Shown here one piece after another: positions 1-9,076 of a DNA stretch of 12,382 bases; position 1 is the stretch's first letter; the number at the start of each line of letters is the position of its first letter. The DNA lies in the NCBI GenBank assembly GCA_021782675.1, contig JAJXUS010000020.1, positions 1 through 12,382 of the forward strand. The letters are read 5' to 3'. The position numbers and the translations under genes were made by a program. The notes below the pieces were generated by a model. The model was not told the DNA's origin and did no database searches. It saw only the letters and a list, made by a program, of their open reading frames with translations. Source of the stretch: Acidobacteriota bacterium. GTDB taxonomy: Bacteria; Acidobacteriota; Terriglobia; Terriglobales; Acidobacteriaceae.

Positions 1-1811
<1,811 letters not shown>

Positions 1812-1833
1812 GCGAAAACTGTCTGACGCTTTA

Positions 1834-1873
1834 GAATGCCCTGTGTCGCTGCTGACGCAGGGCATTCGCTTTT
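1834..1873 (+). terminator. Rho-independent terminator of ftsH
   Basis: Bases 1834-1847 pair with 1854-1867 to give a 14-bp stem (13 Watson-Crick pairs plus one T:G wobble at 1844/1857) and a six-base loop GCTGCT. It is followed by GC and four T residues (1870-1873). It begins 22 bases after the ftsH stop codon. The T run is short, so efficiency may be moderate, but the stem is long and stable. It separates ftsH from the downstream hydrolase gene. Confidence 0.75.
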
Positions 1874-1904
1874 GAATGTGCGTCTGCCCATCGCCTGCAG
1901 CCAC

Positions 1905-1909
1905 GGAGG
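1905..1909 (+). promoter_or_regulatory. Ribosome binding site fixing the hydrolase start at 1920
   Basis: GGAGG lies 10 bases before the ATG at 1920. The same frame is open back to an ATG at 1836, but that codon is inside the ftsH terminator stem and has no Shine-Dalgarno sequence. This site plus the signal peptide that begins at 1920 decide the start. Confidence 0.65.
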
Positions 1910-1919
1910 TTCGCCAACC

Positions 1920-4043
1920 ATGCCGTCAAAGCGCTCTGCTCTGCGGATTTCCCGTCTTCTGATGTTGGCATGCCTGTTGACGGCCATACCGCTGCTCGCG
2001 GAGACCTGCGGAACGCCAGCGCTGCAGGCAGATTTCTCGGCGGACGGGACCTATTCCATCACCCGGGCCGAAGGGAACATCCACTGGACGGGAAAGCTGC
2101 CGGAACCGGGCCGCGTGCAGAAATTTTCTGATCACGACGCCCTGGGCGACTTTTGCGGGCTGCGCTTTCAGGGCGAGAAGTCGGATGAGGTGGACGCGAT
2201 CCGCGTCTATTCCGCGCAGGGAATCGTGACGCTGACGGTGCGAACGGCCCCGGAGCGGCCGCAGTTTCCACGTCTGTCCGGCGTTTCCATGGACTGGCGC
2301 TCGCTGGGTTATGGTGTCGCCCCCTTCGGACCCTATACGTTCAATCGCCTGCATCATCAGGGGCCGTGGGTGCTATTCGACGGCAAGTTCGACACCGTGG
2401 TGGTGTCGCCCGCCGACCACTTTTTTGTCAGCGATCTGCAATTGCAGAACGGCGTGCTCCGTTCCGGATTTCTTGCCTCCGCGCCCGAGGCACCCGCTCA
2501 CACCCTGCACACCACGGTCTTGGCATTTGGCGACGGCATCCACGCGACCCTTACTACGTGGGGCCACGCGATGCAGGCCTGGGCCGCGCGGCCGGTGGTG
2601 CGCAATGACGCCGGCCCGCTGCTGCGCGGCTTGAGCTACTGGACCGACAATGGCGCCTATTACTACTACAAATTTGATCCGAAGCTGGGATACACCGGGA
2701 CGCTGCTGGCGGTGGCCGACAGGTTTCATCAGGCAGGCGTGCCACTGCACCTGATGCAACTCGATAGCTGGTTTTATCCCAAGGGGCCGGAACAGCAGTG
2801 GCAGGTGCGCCATTGGGAGCACGGCGCGGGCGGCGCGTACCGCTACGAGCCGGACAGGCAACTGTTCCCGGATGGCATCGATGCATTCGCCAGCAAGCTC
2901 GATTTACCGATGGCCGTGCATGGGCGTTGGATCGACCAGAGCAGCCCGTATCGCCATATGTACAAAATGTCCGGGAATGTCATCATCGACCCGGCGTACT
3001 GGAAGCAGACAGCCGCGTGGCTGCGCGCGGCGAACGTTGTGGTGTATGAGCAGGACTGGCTCGGTACCTTTGCGCAGGCGGAGGCCAACTTCACCGCGCC
3101 TGATGCCTATCACGACGAAATGGCGCACGCGATGCGCCAGCAGGGGATCGCTCTGCAATACTGCATGCCCGCTCCCGCGGATTATCTGCAGGGCGTGCGC
3201 TATCCCAACCTGACGACGATTCGCACAAGCGACGATCGCTTTGAACGGGCCCGCTGGGACGAGTTCCTCTACGACTCGCAAATCGCCTATGCGCTCGGCA
3301 TCTGGCCGTGGAGCGATGTATTCATGAGCTCCGAGACGGCCAATCTGGTGCTGTCCACGCTGTCGTCCGGTCCAGTCGGCGTGGGCGACGCCATCGACAA
3401 AATTGACGCAAAAAATCTGCTGCGTGCGGCGCGCGCCGATGGCGTCCTGGTGAAGCCGGATCACGGCATCCGCCCCCTGGACCGCATATATCTGGCGGAT
3501 GCAGACGGCCATCCGGTATCGATGATCGCGGTGGGACAGTCGCAGCAGGCGGCCGGAGCCACTTCCTACGTCTTTGCCTATCCGCGCCACCAGGAGACGG
3601 CGGCTGCATTTACCCCGGCTGAGCTGGGCTACAAGGGTAAGGTCTTTGTCTATAACTGGCGTACCGGGGATGGAATCGCCCAGGACGCGGGTGTGACCGA
3701 TCGCTTACCGCTGGCCGATGGCTGGGGCTATGCCGTAGTGGCGCCTGTCAACGCGGGCCTGGCGCTGGTCGGTGATCCGCAGATGATTGCGACGATGGGC
3801 AGGCAGCGGCTTGCAGCGCGTCCAATCTCCGGCAGCGGTGGCCTCGCGATTGACCTCCGTTTTGCCGCGGGAGAGAGCAGCCAGACGCTCGTGCTCTACG
3901 CGGCGAAGGCTCCCGGCGTTCGCGTGACGGCAGGGAAAATTGAATCGCAGCGTTATAACGCCGTCAATCACATGCTGCAGGTGACGTTGACGCCGGATGC
4001 AAAGGGCGTGGCGCAACTGCAGGTGATGGCGGCCGGCAAGTAG
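1920..4043 (+). CDS. Secreted glycoside-hydrolase-like protein, clan-D (GH27/GH36-type) TIM barrel
   Basis: This 707-residue protein is predicted to be exported and probably acts on alpha-linked sugars, perhaps alpha-galactosides; the substrate is a guess. The start at 1920 is supported by GGAGG at 1905-1909 and by a Sec signal peptide of about 26 residues (basic start, hydrophobic core, likely cleavage after PLLA). An N-terminal region that looks like a beta-sandwich runs to about residue 240 and is followed by barrel-like sequence: LSYWTDNGAYYYY, then HLMQLDSWFYP with D282 where clan-D enzymes bind substrate. VVYEQDWLG follows, with D379 as candidate nucleophile, then TTIRTSDDR with D438/D439 as candidate acid/base, resembling the GH27 'R-T-x-x-D' element. 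SGPVGVGD (483-490) closes the barrel, and the last 150 or so residues look like a C-terminal beta domain. All motifs are intact. I cannot assign a CAZy family by eye. No transporter, sugar regulator or other hydrolase lies beside it, so context does not reveal the substrate. Confidence 0.72.
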   Translation: MPSKRSALRISRLLMLACLLTAIPLLAETCGTPALQADFSADGTYSITRAEGNIHWTGKLPEPGRVQKFSDHDALGDFCGLRFQGEKSDEVDAIRVYSAQGIVTLTVRTAPERPQFPRLSGVSMDWRSLGYGVAPFGPYTFNRLHHQGPWVLFDGKFDTVVVSPADHFFVSDLQLQNGVLRSGFLASAPEAPAHTLHTTVLAFGDGIHATLTTWGHAMQAWAARPVVRNDAGPLLRGLSYWTDNGAYYYYKFDPKLGYTGTLLAVADRFHQAGVPLHLMQLDSWFYPKGPEQQWQVRHWEHGAGGAYRYEPDRQLFPDGIDAFASKLDLPMAVHGRWIDQSSPYRHMYKMSGNVIIDPAYWKQTAAWLRAANVVVYEQDWLGTFAQAEANFTAPDAYHDEMAHAMRQQGIALQYCMPAPADYLQGVRYPNLTTIRTSDDRFERARWDEFLYDSQIAYALGIWPWSDVFMSSETANLVLSTLSSGPVGVGDAIDKIDAKNLLRAARADGVLVKPDHGIRPLDRIYLADADGHPVSMIAVGQSQQAAGATSYVFAYPRHQETAAAFTPAELGYKGKVFVYNWRTGDGIAQDAGVTDRLPLADGWGYAVVAPVNAGLALVGDPQMIATMGRQRLAARPISGSGGLAIDLRFAAGESSQTLVLYAAKAPGVRVTAGKIESQRYNAVNHMLQVTLTPDAKGVAQLQVMAAGK

Positions 4044-4070
4044 CGTGCTGCCCGCCGGCGAGCCGGGCCC

Positions 4071-4076
4071 TACAAT
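4071..4076 (+). promoter_or_regulatory. Possible -10 hexamer for lptE-holA
   Basis: TACAAT matches five of six bases of the sigma-70 -10 consensus and lies in the 55-base gap between the hydrolase stop and the lptE ATG. Transcription would start near 4083, leaving a leader of about 16 bases. No recognisable -35 hexamer is present 16-18 bases upstream; that stretch is GC-rich, so the call rests on the -10 alone. Confidence 0.4.
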
Positions 4077-4098
4077 AAGAGGGTCATCTTCCAATTCC

Positions 4099-4620
4099 AT
4101 GCGGATGCCGTGCGCGCCAATCCTTCTCCTTCCCGCTTTGCTGCTTGGCTGCGGCTACCATACGCCGCAGGGCAGTGAGCACCTGCCGCCCAGCATCACG
4201 TCCATCGATGTGCCGATTTTCAAGACGAACGTGACCAACTACAACACGGAGGTTGCGTTTACCCGCGCCGTGGTGCAGGAGCTGACAACGCGCACAAAAG
4301 ACCGGATTACAGAAAGTGACAAGCCGCACGCCGCCGATGCGGTTCTGCGCGGAACGATTCTGACCGAGACCTACACCCCGCTCACCTTCAACTCCGAGAC
4401 CGGCCAGTCCTCAAGCTACCTCATCACCATTACGGCTGCGGTGCAGTTGACCGCTGCCGACGGCACGGTCCTCTACAAGAACGACCATTTCCTCTACCGT
4501 GCGCAGTACGAGGCAACGGCCGATCTGGCGACCTTTATTCAGGAAGACTCGCCGGCCGTGCAGCGCATGGCCCATGAATTTGCCGCCGACCTGGTGAACG
4601 AGATGCTGGAGGGTTTCTAA
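4099..4620 (+). CDS. lptE: LPS-assembly lipoprotein LptE
   Basis: LptE is an outer-membrane lipoprotein that plugs the LptD barrel and helps insert lipopolysaccharide into the outer leaflet. From the ATG at 4099 the product is 173 residues. It starts with a short lipoprotein signal (MRMPCAPILLLPALLLG) ending in C18, the lipidated cysteine, followed by the GYH typical of LptE. Downstream is the family pattern: LPPSITSIDVPIF (a strand leading into 'vPxFxN'), a helix with EVAFTRAVVQEL, then ADAVLRGTI and beta strands. An in-frame GTG at 4045 exists but would add 18 non-hydrophobic residues ahead of the signal peptide, so I reject it. A purine-rich AGAGGG (4078-4083) lies 15 bases before the ATG, farther than ideal; ATG 4105 is an alternative start. 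Its stop is one base from the holA start, so the two are almost certainly co-transcribed. Confidence comes from the lipobox, the motif pattern and the holA neighbour together. Confidence 0.85.
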   Translation: MRMPCAPILLLPALLLGCGYHTPQGSEHLPPSITSIDVPIFKTNVTNYNTEVAFTRAVVQELTTRTKDRITESDKPHAADAVLRGTILTETYTPLTFNSETGQSSSYLITITAAVQLTAADGTVLYKNDHFLYRAQYEATADLATFIQEDSPAVQRMAHEFAADLVNEMLEGF

Positions 4621-4621
4621 C

Positions 4622-5746
4622 GTGCAGGCGGAACGGAAAGATCTCGGCGGAGGGTTTGCGGCCGTCGAGCGGCTGCTGCGCGAGGCCCGCACGGATGCAC
4701 GCCGCACCGGCTATGTGCTGGTTGGCGATGAGGCATATCTGCAGCAGGAGGCCCGCCGCGGGCTGATTCGTGCGCTGCTCGACCCCTCGCTGATGGACTT
4801 TTGCCTGTCGGAGGTCGATCTGGCGGAAGCCAGCGTGTTTGAGGCCCTCGACCGCGTCAGTTCTCCCTCGCTGATGGCGCCGTTTCAGATCGTGTTTGTG
4901 CGCAACGTAAAGCTCCTCTACCAGCGCGGCGCAAAGAAGGACGAGTTCGCGGCGATTGAAAAATATCTGAGAAATCCGAATCCGCAGGCGCTGCTGGTTT
5001 TTGTTGCGGACCATCTGCACATTCCCGCTGATTCGCGCCGCATGGACATGCAGGAGAAGGATCGCTACGAGCGGATTCGCGAGACGCTGGGTGAGTTCTG
5101 TGGCCTGGTTGAGCTGGCGCAGCCGGACGAGGCTACGGCGCTGCGCTGGGCGGTTGAAAGCTGCGCGGCTGCCGGATGCACGCTGACGCCGGATGCGGCG
5201 CGTGAGCTGACGGATGCGCTGCATGCGGACCTGATGCAGATGGCATCGGAGCTTGAGAAGCTGCGGCTATACGTTGGCGACAAGCGCTCGATTGACGTGG
5301 CGGATGTTGAAGCGATGGTGGAGGCGGCGCGCCAGCGGTCGCTCTATGAGCTGACGGATGCGATCTCCGCGCACGACGCGGCGCGCTCTCTGTCCCTGTT
5401 GCGCGGGTTGTTGAACGCAAGCGACGCCGGCGAAGATGGAGCCATTGGATATCTGCACATGCTGGCACGAACCTTCCGCCAGATGCTGGTTATTCTTGAA
5501 AAGAATGTACGGGATTCGCGGGCTATCTGGCAGGCACTTTGGCCCGGATTCCGAGTGGCGCCCTTCGCGGTGGATGACCTGATCCGCCAGGCGCGACGAT
5601 ATCGATCGCGAGAAGATCTGATGCGGATGCTCGAGCGCGTGGCGCGGGCCGATATGGAGATTCGATCTTCACCCCCGGACAAGGCAATGGTGCTGGAGCG
5701 GATGGTGATCGATCTGGCGCGCATTGGAGCTGCCCCGGCCCGGTAG
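4622..5746 (+). CDS. holA: DNA polymerase III, delta subunit
   Basis: The delta subunit is the part of the clamp-loader complex that opens the sliding beta clamp so it can be placed on primed DNA. The 374-residue product starts at GTG 4622, with GGAGGG (4608-4613) eight bases upstream and inside the end of lptE. Near the N-terminus is YVLVGDEAYLQQEAR (residues 31-45), the recognisable delta entry motif, followed by VRNVKLL and ALLVFVADH strands of the AAA-like fold. As usual for delta there is no functional Walker A. The C-terminal third (YELTDAISAHDAARSL, then LARTFRQML) matches the helical collar domain. Length is close to the usual 330-370. It converges with the transporter gene, leaving 55 bases between their stops. 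The lptE-holA order matches E. coli, where the two are also adjacent; nadD, which follows there, is not present here. Confidence 0.9.
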   Translation: MQAERKDLGGGFAAVERLLREARTDARRTGYVLVGDEAYLQQEARRGLIRALLDPSLMDFCLSEVDLAEASVFEALDRVSSPSLMAPFQIVFVRNVKLLYQRGAKKDEFAAIEKYLRNPNPQALLVFVADHLHIPADSRRMDMQEKDRYERIRETLGEFCGLVELAQPDEATALRWAVESCAAAGCTLTPDAARELTDALHADLMQMASELEKLRLYVGDKRSIDVADVEAMVEAARQRSLYELTDAISAHDAARSLSLLRGLLNASDAGEDGAIGYLHMLARTFRQMLVILEKNVRDSRAIWQALWPGFRVAPFAVDDLIRQARRYRSREDLMRMLERVARADMEIRSSPPDKAMVLERMVIDLARIGAAPAR

Positions 5747-5792
5747 CGTGTCATCGGTGGACTGGACGTCGATGGGTTGGCGGAAATAACAG

Positions 5793-5819
5793 AAAAGACC
5801 GCTAGACAATTGCACGGTC
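5793..5819 (-). terminator. Weak hairpin terminator candidate for the EamA transporter
   Basis: Read on the minus strand, GACCG (5819-5815) can pair with CGGTC (5801-5797) across a 13-base loop that contains the transporter stop codon. TTTT follows at 5796-5793, then a generally T-rich run. The stem is only five base pairs, so this is a tentative call. No better hairpin was found in the 55 bases between the convergent genes, and I see none for holA on the plus strand. Confidence 0.28.
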
Positions 5820-6737
5820 CGGCTCAAGATTCCCATGCTGGCGCACGCTCATGGTGACTGCGGAGAGGATGATCATTGCGCCGCCTACCCATCCCGCAGC
5901 GCCCAGCCGCTCCCCGAGTAAGGTGATGCCGAGCACCGAGCCGATGATCGGCTCCAGGTTCAAAAAGACCGCAGCGCGCGAGGCCGGAACACGCGTGAGG
6001 CCCCAGTTCCACAGCACACTGGAGCTGGCGGTGCACAGCAGACCGCTGGCGGCCAGGGCCAGCCATGCTGTCAGGGAAATATGAATGGGGGGCGGTCCGT
6101 TGACGGCGAAGACCCAGACGGCCAGCATCGCGGTTCCGCACAGCAGGCCCCACGCCGTGATGACCAGCGGAGAATGGCGGCGCAACAGGTGCTGATTCAG
6201 CAGAATCCAGGCGACGGAGATCAGCAGGGAAACGACGATCATCGAGTCGCCGGCGATGCTTGGACGGTCGCCGCTGCGGCCCGCCGATCCGCTGACAAAT
6301 GCGATCAATACAGCGCCCGCTGTAGAAATTGCGAGCAGAAGCCACCCGCCGGCATCCAGACGCTCATGCGCGAATACAGTCGCCGCAAGAGCCAGAACGA
6401 CAGGCAGTGTGCCGACCATCAACGCAGCGTGGGAGACGGTGGTGCGCGCCAGGCCGGCAAACTGCGGCAGAAATTGCAACGGGACCCCGAGGAACCACGC
6501 CAGTAACAGAATGCGCCACTCCTGACGGTTGAGCTGCGGCCGGTGACGCACCAATACGGGGGACAGCCCAACGACTGCAAACAGAAACCGATAGAGCACC
6601 ATGTGCGCGGAGCTCATTTCGCGCAGCGCGATTTTGCCAAAGAAAAAGCCCGTGCCCCAGAACGCTCCGGCAAGTGCGCAGGAGCCGTAGCCTAGAGCAG
6701 TAAAGCGGCGATTGCTGGAAGAAATCTGGAGGGTCAT
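5802..6737 (-). CDS. EamA-family (drug/metabolite superfamily) transporter
   Basis: This is a 311-residue inner-membrane permease of the DMT superfamily. These are ten-helix exporters or exchangers of small metabolites; the substrate cannot be read from sequence. Two EamA repeats are visible. The first begins ALAGAFWGTGFFFGKIAL and runs through YRFLFAVVGL to LLLAISTAGAVLIAF. The second begins near SMIVVSLLISVAWILL and ends with RAAVFLNLEPIIGSVLG and LLGERL, the strongest family signature. The chosen start, ATG at 6737, gives a short polar N-terminus before the first helix. The frame stays open upstream to 6935, but that would run across the peptidase terminator and into the peptidase gene, so it is rejected. 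No clear Shine-Dalgarno sequence precedes the ATG. The M13 peptidase lies upstream on the same strand, but a terminator between them suggests separate transcripts. Confidence 0.85.
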   Translation of the reverse strand: MTLQISSSNRRFTALGYGSCALAGAFWGTGFFFGKIALREMSSAHMVLYRFLFAVVGLSPVLVRHRPQLNRQEWRILLLAWFLGVPLQFLPQFAGLARTTVSHAALMVGTLPVVLALAATVFAHERLDAGGWLLLAISTAGAVLIAFVSGSAGRSGDRPSIAGDSMIVVSLLISVAWILLNQHLLRRHSPLVITAWGLLCGTAMLAVWVFAVNGPPPIHISLTAWLALAASGLLCTASSSVLWNWGLTRVPASRAAVFLNLEPIIGSVLGITLLGERLGAAGWVGGAMIILSAVTMSVRQHGNLEPDRAIV

Positions 6738-6823
6738 TCGGGATTTGGGGCTGCGCTGGAAATTGGGGCCGGCTTCAGAATCGCAGATTCCGCGGCGATC
6801 GAACAGATGCAGCCCCGTCAACG

Positions 6824-6858
6824 AAAAAAAGCGGGATGCAGTGTGAGCTGCATCCCGC
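6824..6858 (-). terminator. Rho-independent terminator of the M13 peptidase gene
   Basis: On the minus strand an 11-bp perfect stem (GCGGGATGCAG at 6858-6848 pairing with CTGCATCCCGC at 6841-6831) encloses a six-base loop and runs straight into seven T residues (6830-6824). It starts 26 bases past the peptidase stop codon. Read on the plus strand there is no T run, so it works in one direction only. Confidence 0.9.
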
Positions 6859-6883
6859 GGGGTTGCGGCGTGCGCGCGTCGAA

Positions 6884-8971
6884 CTACCAGACGCGGCAGC
6901 GGTTCGCGGGGGCCATCGGCTGGCCGGTTTTGCAACTGAACGCCGTGGCAAACTCCGGCATGTTGCGCACCACGCCATTGGCCCGGAACTGATCGGGCGA
7001 ATGGGGATCGGTCTGCACAATCAACCGGATGAACTGCGGCCGGTCATTCGTACACCAGTTCTGCGCATAGCCGATGAAGAACTGCTGCACCGGCGTGTAG
7101 AGTCCCATCTTCTTCGACAGGTCAATATTGTGGTGCGCCGCCCATGCCTCCATCGCCATGTAGGCCAGACGGATGCCTCCGTTGTCAGCCGTGTTTTCAC
7201 CGAGCGTCAGCTTGCCATTGATATGCAGATTGTCGATGGCAGTAAAGCTCGAGTATTCGCTGGCGATGCATTCTGTGCGGGCGTCGAACTGCTTCTTGTC
7301 CTCCGGCGTCCACCAGTTTTTCAGGTTGCCATTGCCATCGAACTGCGCTCCCTCGTCGTCGAAGCCGTGTGTCAGTTCGTGCCCGACCACCGCCCCGATA
7401 TGACCGTAGTTCACCTGCGGCGGAGCCGAGTGGTCATAGAAAGCCGGTTGCAGAATGCCAGCCGGGAAGTTGATGTTGTTCATGCTCGGGTCATAGTACG
7501 CATTGACGGTGGGCGGCGACATATCCCACTCCTCTTTATTCACCGGCTTGTTGATCTTGTTCAGCTGGCGGGCGGACTCAAACTCACGGGCACGGATGGC
7601 GTTGCCAAGCGCATCATTCGGCTTGATCTCGAGCTTGGAATAGTCGCGCCATTTGTCGGGATAGCCGATCTTATTGGTAATCAGATCGAGCTTCTGAATG
7701 GCCTTTACCTTCGTTTCAGGGCTCATCCAGGTCAGCTTGGTCAGGTCGGTGTTCATGGCGGACTCAATGGCCTTCACCATGTTCAGGGTCTGCTGTTTGC
7801 TGTCACCGGCAAAATACTTCTCGACATAGACTTTGCCCAGCGCCTCGCCCAGCGAAGCGTTCGTCGCCGAGACGCAGGTCTTCCAGCGAACCGGCTTCGT
7901 GGGCACCCCGGAGAGGATGCGGCCATAGAAGTTAAAGTGCTCATCATCGAATGCTGCTGGCAGCCGCGAGGCGTAGGCGTCCAGCAGGTGAACGCGCAGG
8001 TAGTTGCGGATGGTCGCCATGTCCGTCTGCTGCAGCACGGACTGCAATCCCTGGAAGAAGGCGGGATTGGCGACGTTCAGCGTGGTGATGGGCGGCGTGC
8101 CCGCGTCCCTCAGCAATTTGGGCCACTGCAGGGTCGGGTCGGTTGCGGCCAGCGTGGTGAGCGGTTCAATGTGGTAGGTCTTATAAGGGTCGCGGCGGTC
8201 TACGACGCCCATTGAGATTTTCGCCAGCGAGGTCTCGAGCGCGAGGATGGATTGCGCTTCCGCGTCCGCCTTGCTTTGCGGGTCGCCCGCAAGATGCAGC
8301 ATTTTCGCTAGATGCTGTACGTATTGCTGGCGCAGCTTTACGCTCTTTGCGTCGGTCCGCAGATAATAATCCTTTTCGGGGAGGCCCAGACCACCCTGAT
8401 CCACGACGGCAATCTCTTTGGTCGCGTCTTTGAAGTCCTGCATGGAACCAATATCAAAGAACGCCGGTACGCTCATCTTCTGATACTGCGCCAGCAAGCC
8501 CGGCAGCTCGCTCTTGTTCTTTAGGGCTGCGATCTTCGCCAGCTCCGGTTGCAGCGGCTTCAAGCCATCCGCATTGATGGCAGCCGTATTCATGCAGCTT
8601 CCGTAGTAGTCGCCGATCTTCTGCTCATCGGGGGAGCGTCCCGCTGTCTGCTTCTCAGCGGTCTCCAGAATGCCGTGCAGAAGCTGGTGGTTATACTCGT
8701 TCAGATTTTCGAACTGATCGTAGAGCGGCAGATCGGCGGGGATAGGGTATTTTTGTGCGAACTTTCCGCAGGCGAACTGGTAGAAATTCGTACACGGGTC
8801 CGCTGACGTATCCATGATGGAAGAGTCAAAGCCGGGGATTGGAGAAATCTTATGCATCGGTTGAGGGGCTACGCCGGTCGCGGGCCGTTGCGCTTGCGCA
8901 GCAGCACCCCCCAGCGTCACAAAAGACAGGACAGTAGCCGCGAGGATTCGCGGCACGGGTTTTGCTTCCAT
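6884..8971 (-). CDS. Secreted M13-family zinc metallopeptidase (neprilysin/PepO-like)
   Basis: This is an exported peptidase of family M13, members of which cleave small peptides with a single zinc ion. The 695-residue product begins at the complement of 8971, with AAAGGA upstream and a Sec signal of about 27 residues (basic start, hydrophobic core, likely cleavage after AAAQA). The in-frame ATG at about 9022 would put 17 or more polar residues before the signal, so it is less likely. M13 landmarks occur in order: DPCTNFYQFACG near the mature N-terminus; NAYYDP (490-495), the substrate-backbone-binding element; HELTH (531-535) with zinc ligands H531 and H535 and catalytic E532; ENTAD (592-596) supplying third ligand E592; and the C-terminal CRVW, the CxxW ending typical of the family. 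The length is that of full family members and every catalytic residue is present. With a signal peptide and no membrane anchor it is likely periplasmic or secreted. It is divergent from the WD40-like gene and followed by its own terminator. Confidence 0.95.
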   Translation of the reverse strand: MEAKPVPRILAATVLSFVTLGGAAAQAQRPATGVAPQPMHKISPIPGFDSSIMDTSADPCTNFYQFACGKFAQKYPIPADLPLYDQFENLNEYNHQLLHGILETAEKQTAGRSPDEQKIGDYYGSCMNTAAINADGLKPLQPELAKIAALKNKSELPGLLAQYQKMSVPAFFDIGSMQDFKDATKEIAVVDQGGLGLPEKDYYLRTDAKSVKLRQQYVQHLAKMLHLAGDPQSKADAEAQSILALETSLAKISMGVVDRRDPYKTYHIEPLTTLAATDPTLQWPKLLRDAGTPPITTLNVANPAFFQGLQSVLQQTDMATIRNYLRVHLLDAYASRLPAAFDDEHFNFYGRILSGVPTKPVRWKTCVSATNASLGEALGKVYVEKYFAGDSKQQTLNMVKAIESAMNTDLTKLTWMSPETKVKAIQKLDLITNKIGYPDKWRDYSKLEIKPNDALGNAIRAREFESARQLNKINKPVNKEEWDMSPPTVNAYYDPSMNNINFPAGILQPAFYDHSAPPQVNYGHIGAVVGHELTHGFDDEGAQFDGNGNLKNWWTPEDKKQFDARTECIASEYSSFTAIDNLHINGKLTLGENTADNGGIRLAYMAMEAWAAHHNIDLSKKMGLYTPVQQFFIGYAQNWCTNDRPQFIRLIVQTDPHSPDQFRANGVVRNMPEFATAFSCKTGQPMAPANRCRVW

Positions 8972-9010
8972 CAGCCTGGTTCCTTTCTTGTCTGAAGCGT
9001 ACCTTTGAAT

Positions 9011-9025
9011 GTCATGCGGCATGAC
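9011..9025. promoter_or_regulatory. Perfect 7-1-7 palindrome, candidate operator between divergent genes
   Basis: GTCATGCGGCATGAC reads the same on both strands around a single central G (9018). It lies 40 bases upstream of the peptidase start (8971) and 51 bases upstream of the chosen start of the WD40-like gene (9077). TTGAAT at 9005-9010 directly abuts it and could be a weak plus-strand -35. Its position in the only shared upstream region suggests a binding site for a dimeric regulator of both genes. No regulator is encoded in the window. Confidence 0.4.
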
Positions 9026-9076
9026 CATCTATCTGATAAGGGAAAAGCAGGGAAGTCAATCCCCGAGCGCATATAT

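Noticed and set aside
1836..1919. Upstream extension of the hydrolase to ATG 1836
   Set aside because: The codon is inside the terminator stem, the added 28 residues precede a complete signal peptide, and GGAGG points to ATG 1920.
2904..3590. 228-codon minus-strand open frame opposite the hydrolase
   Set aside because: Shadow of a well-supported coding frame; no motif, signal peptide or ribosome site.
4045..4098. GTG 4045 as the lptE start
   Set aside because: It would put 18 mostly polar residues ahead of the lipoprotein signal and lies upstream of the likely promoter hexamer.
4535..5224. 229-codon minus-strand open frame opposite lptE/holA
   Set aside because: Antisense to both genes and spans their junction; composition is typical of a shadow frame.
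6738..6935. Upstream extension of the EamA transporter to 6935
   Set aside because: It would cross the peptidase terminator and overlap the peptidase C-terminus, and the extra 66 residues are not membrane-like.
6836..8215. 459-codon plus-strand open frame opposite the M13 peptidase
   Set aside because: It is long, but it is the antisense of a gene with every M13 catalytic motif, starts inside the terminator hairpin, and has no recognisable domain.
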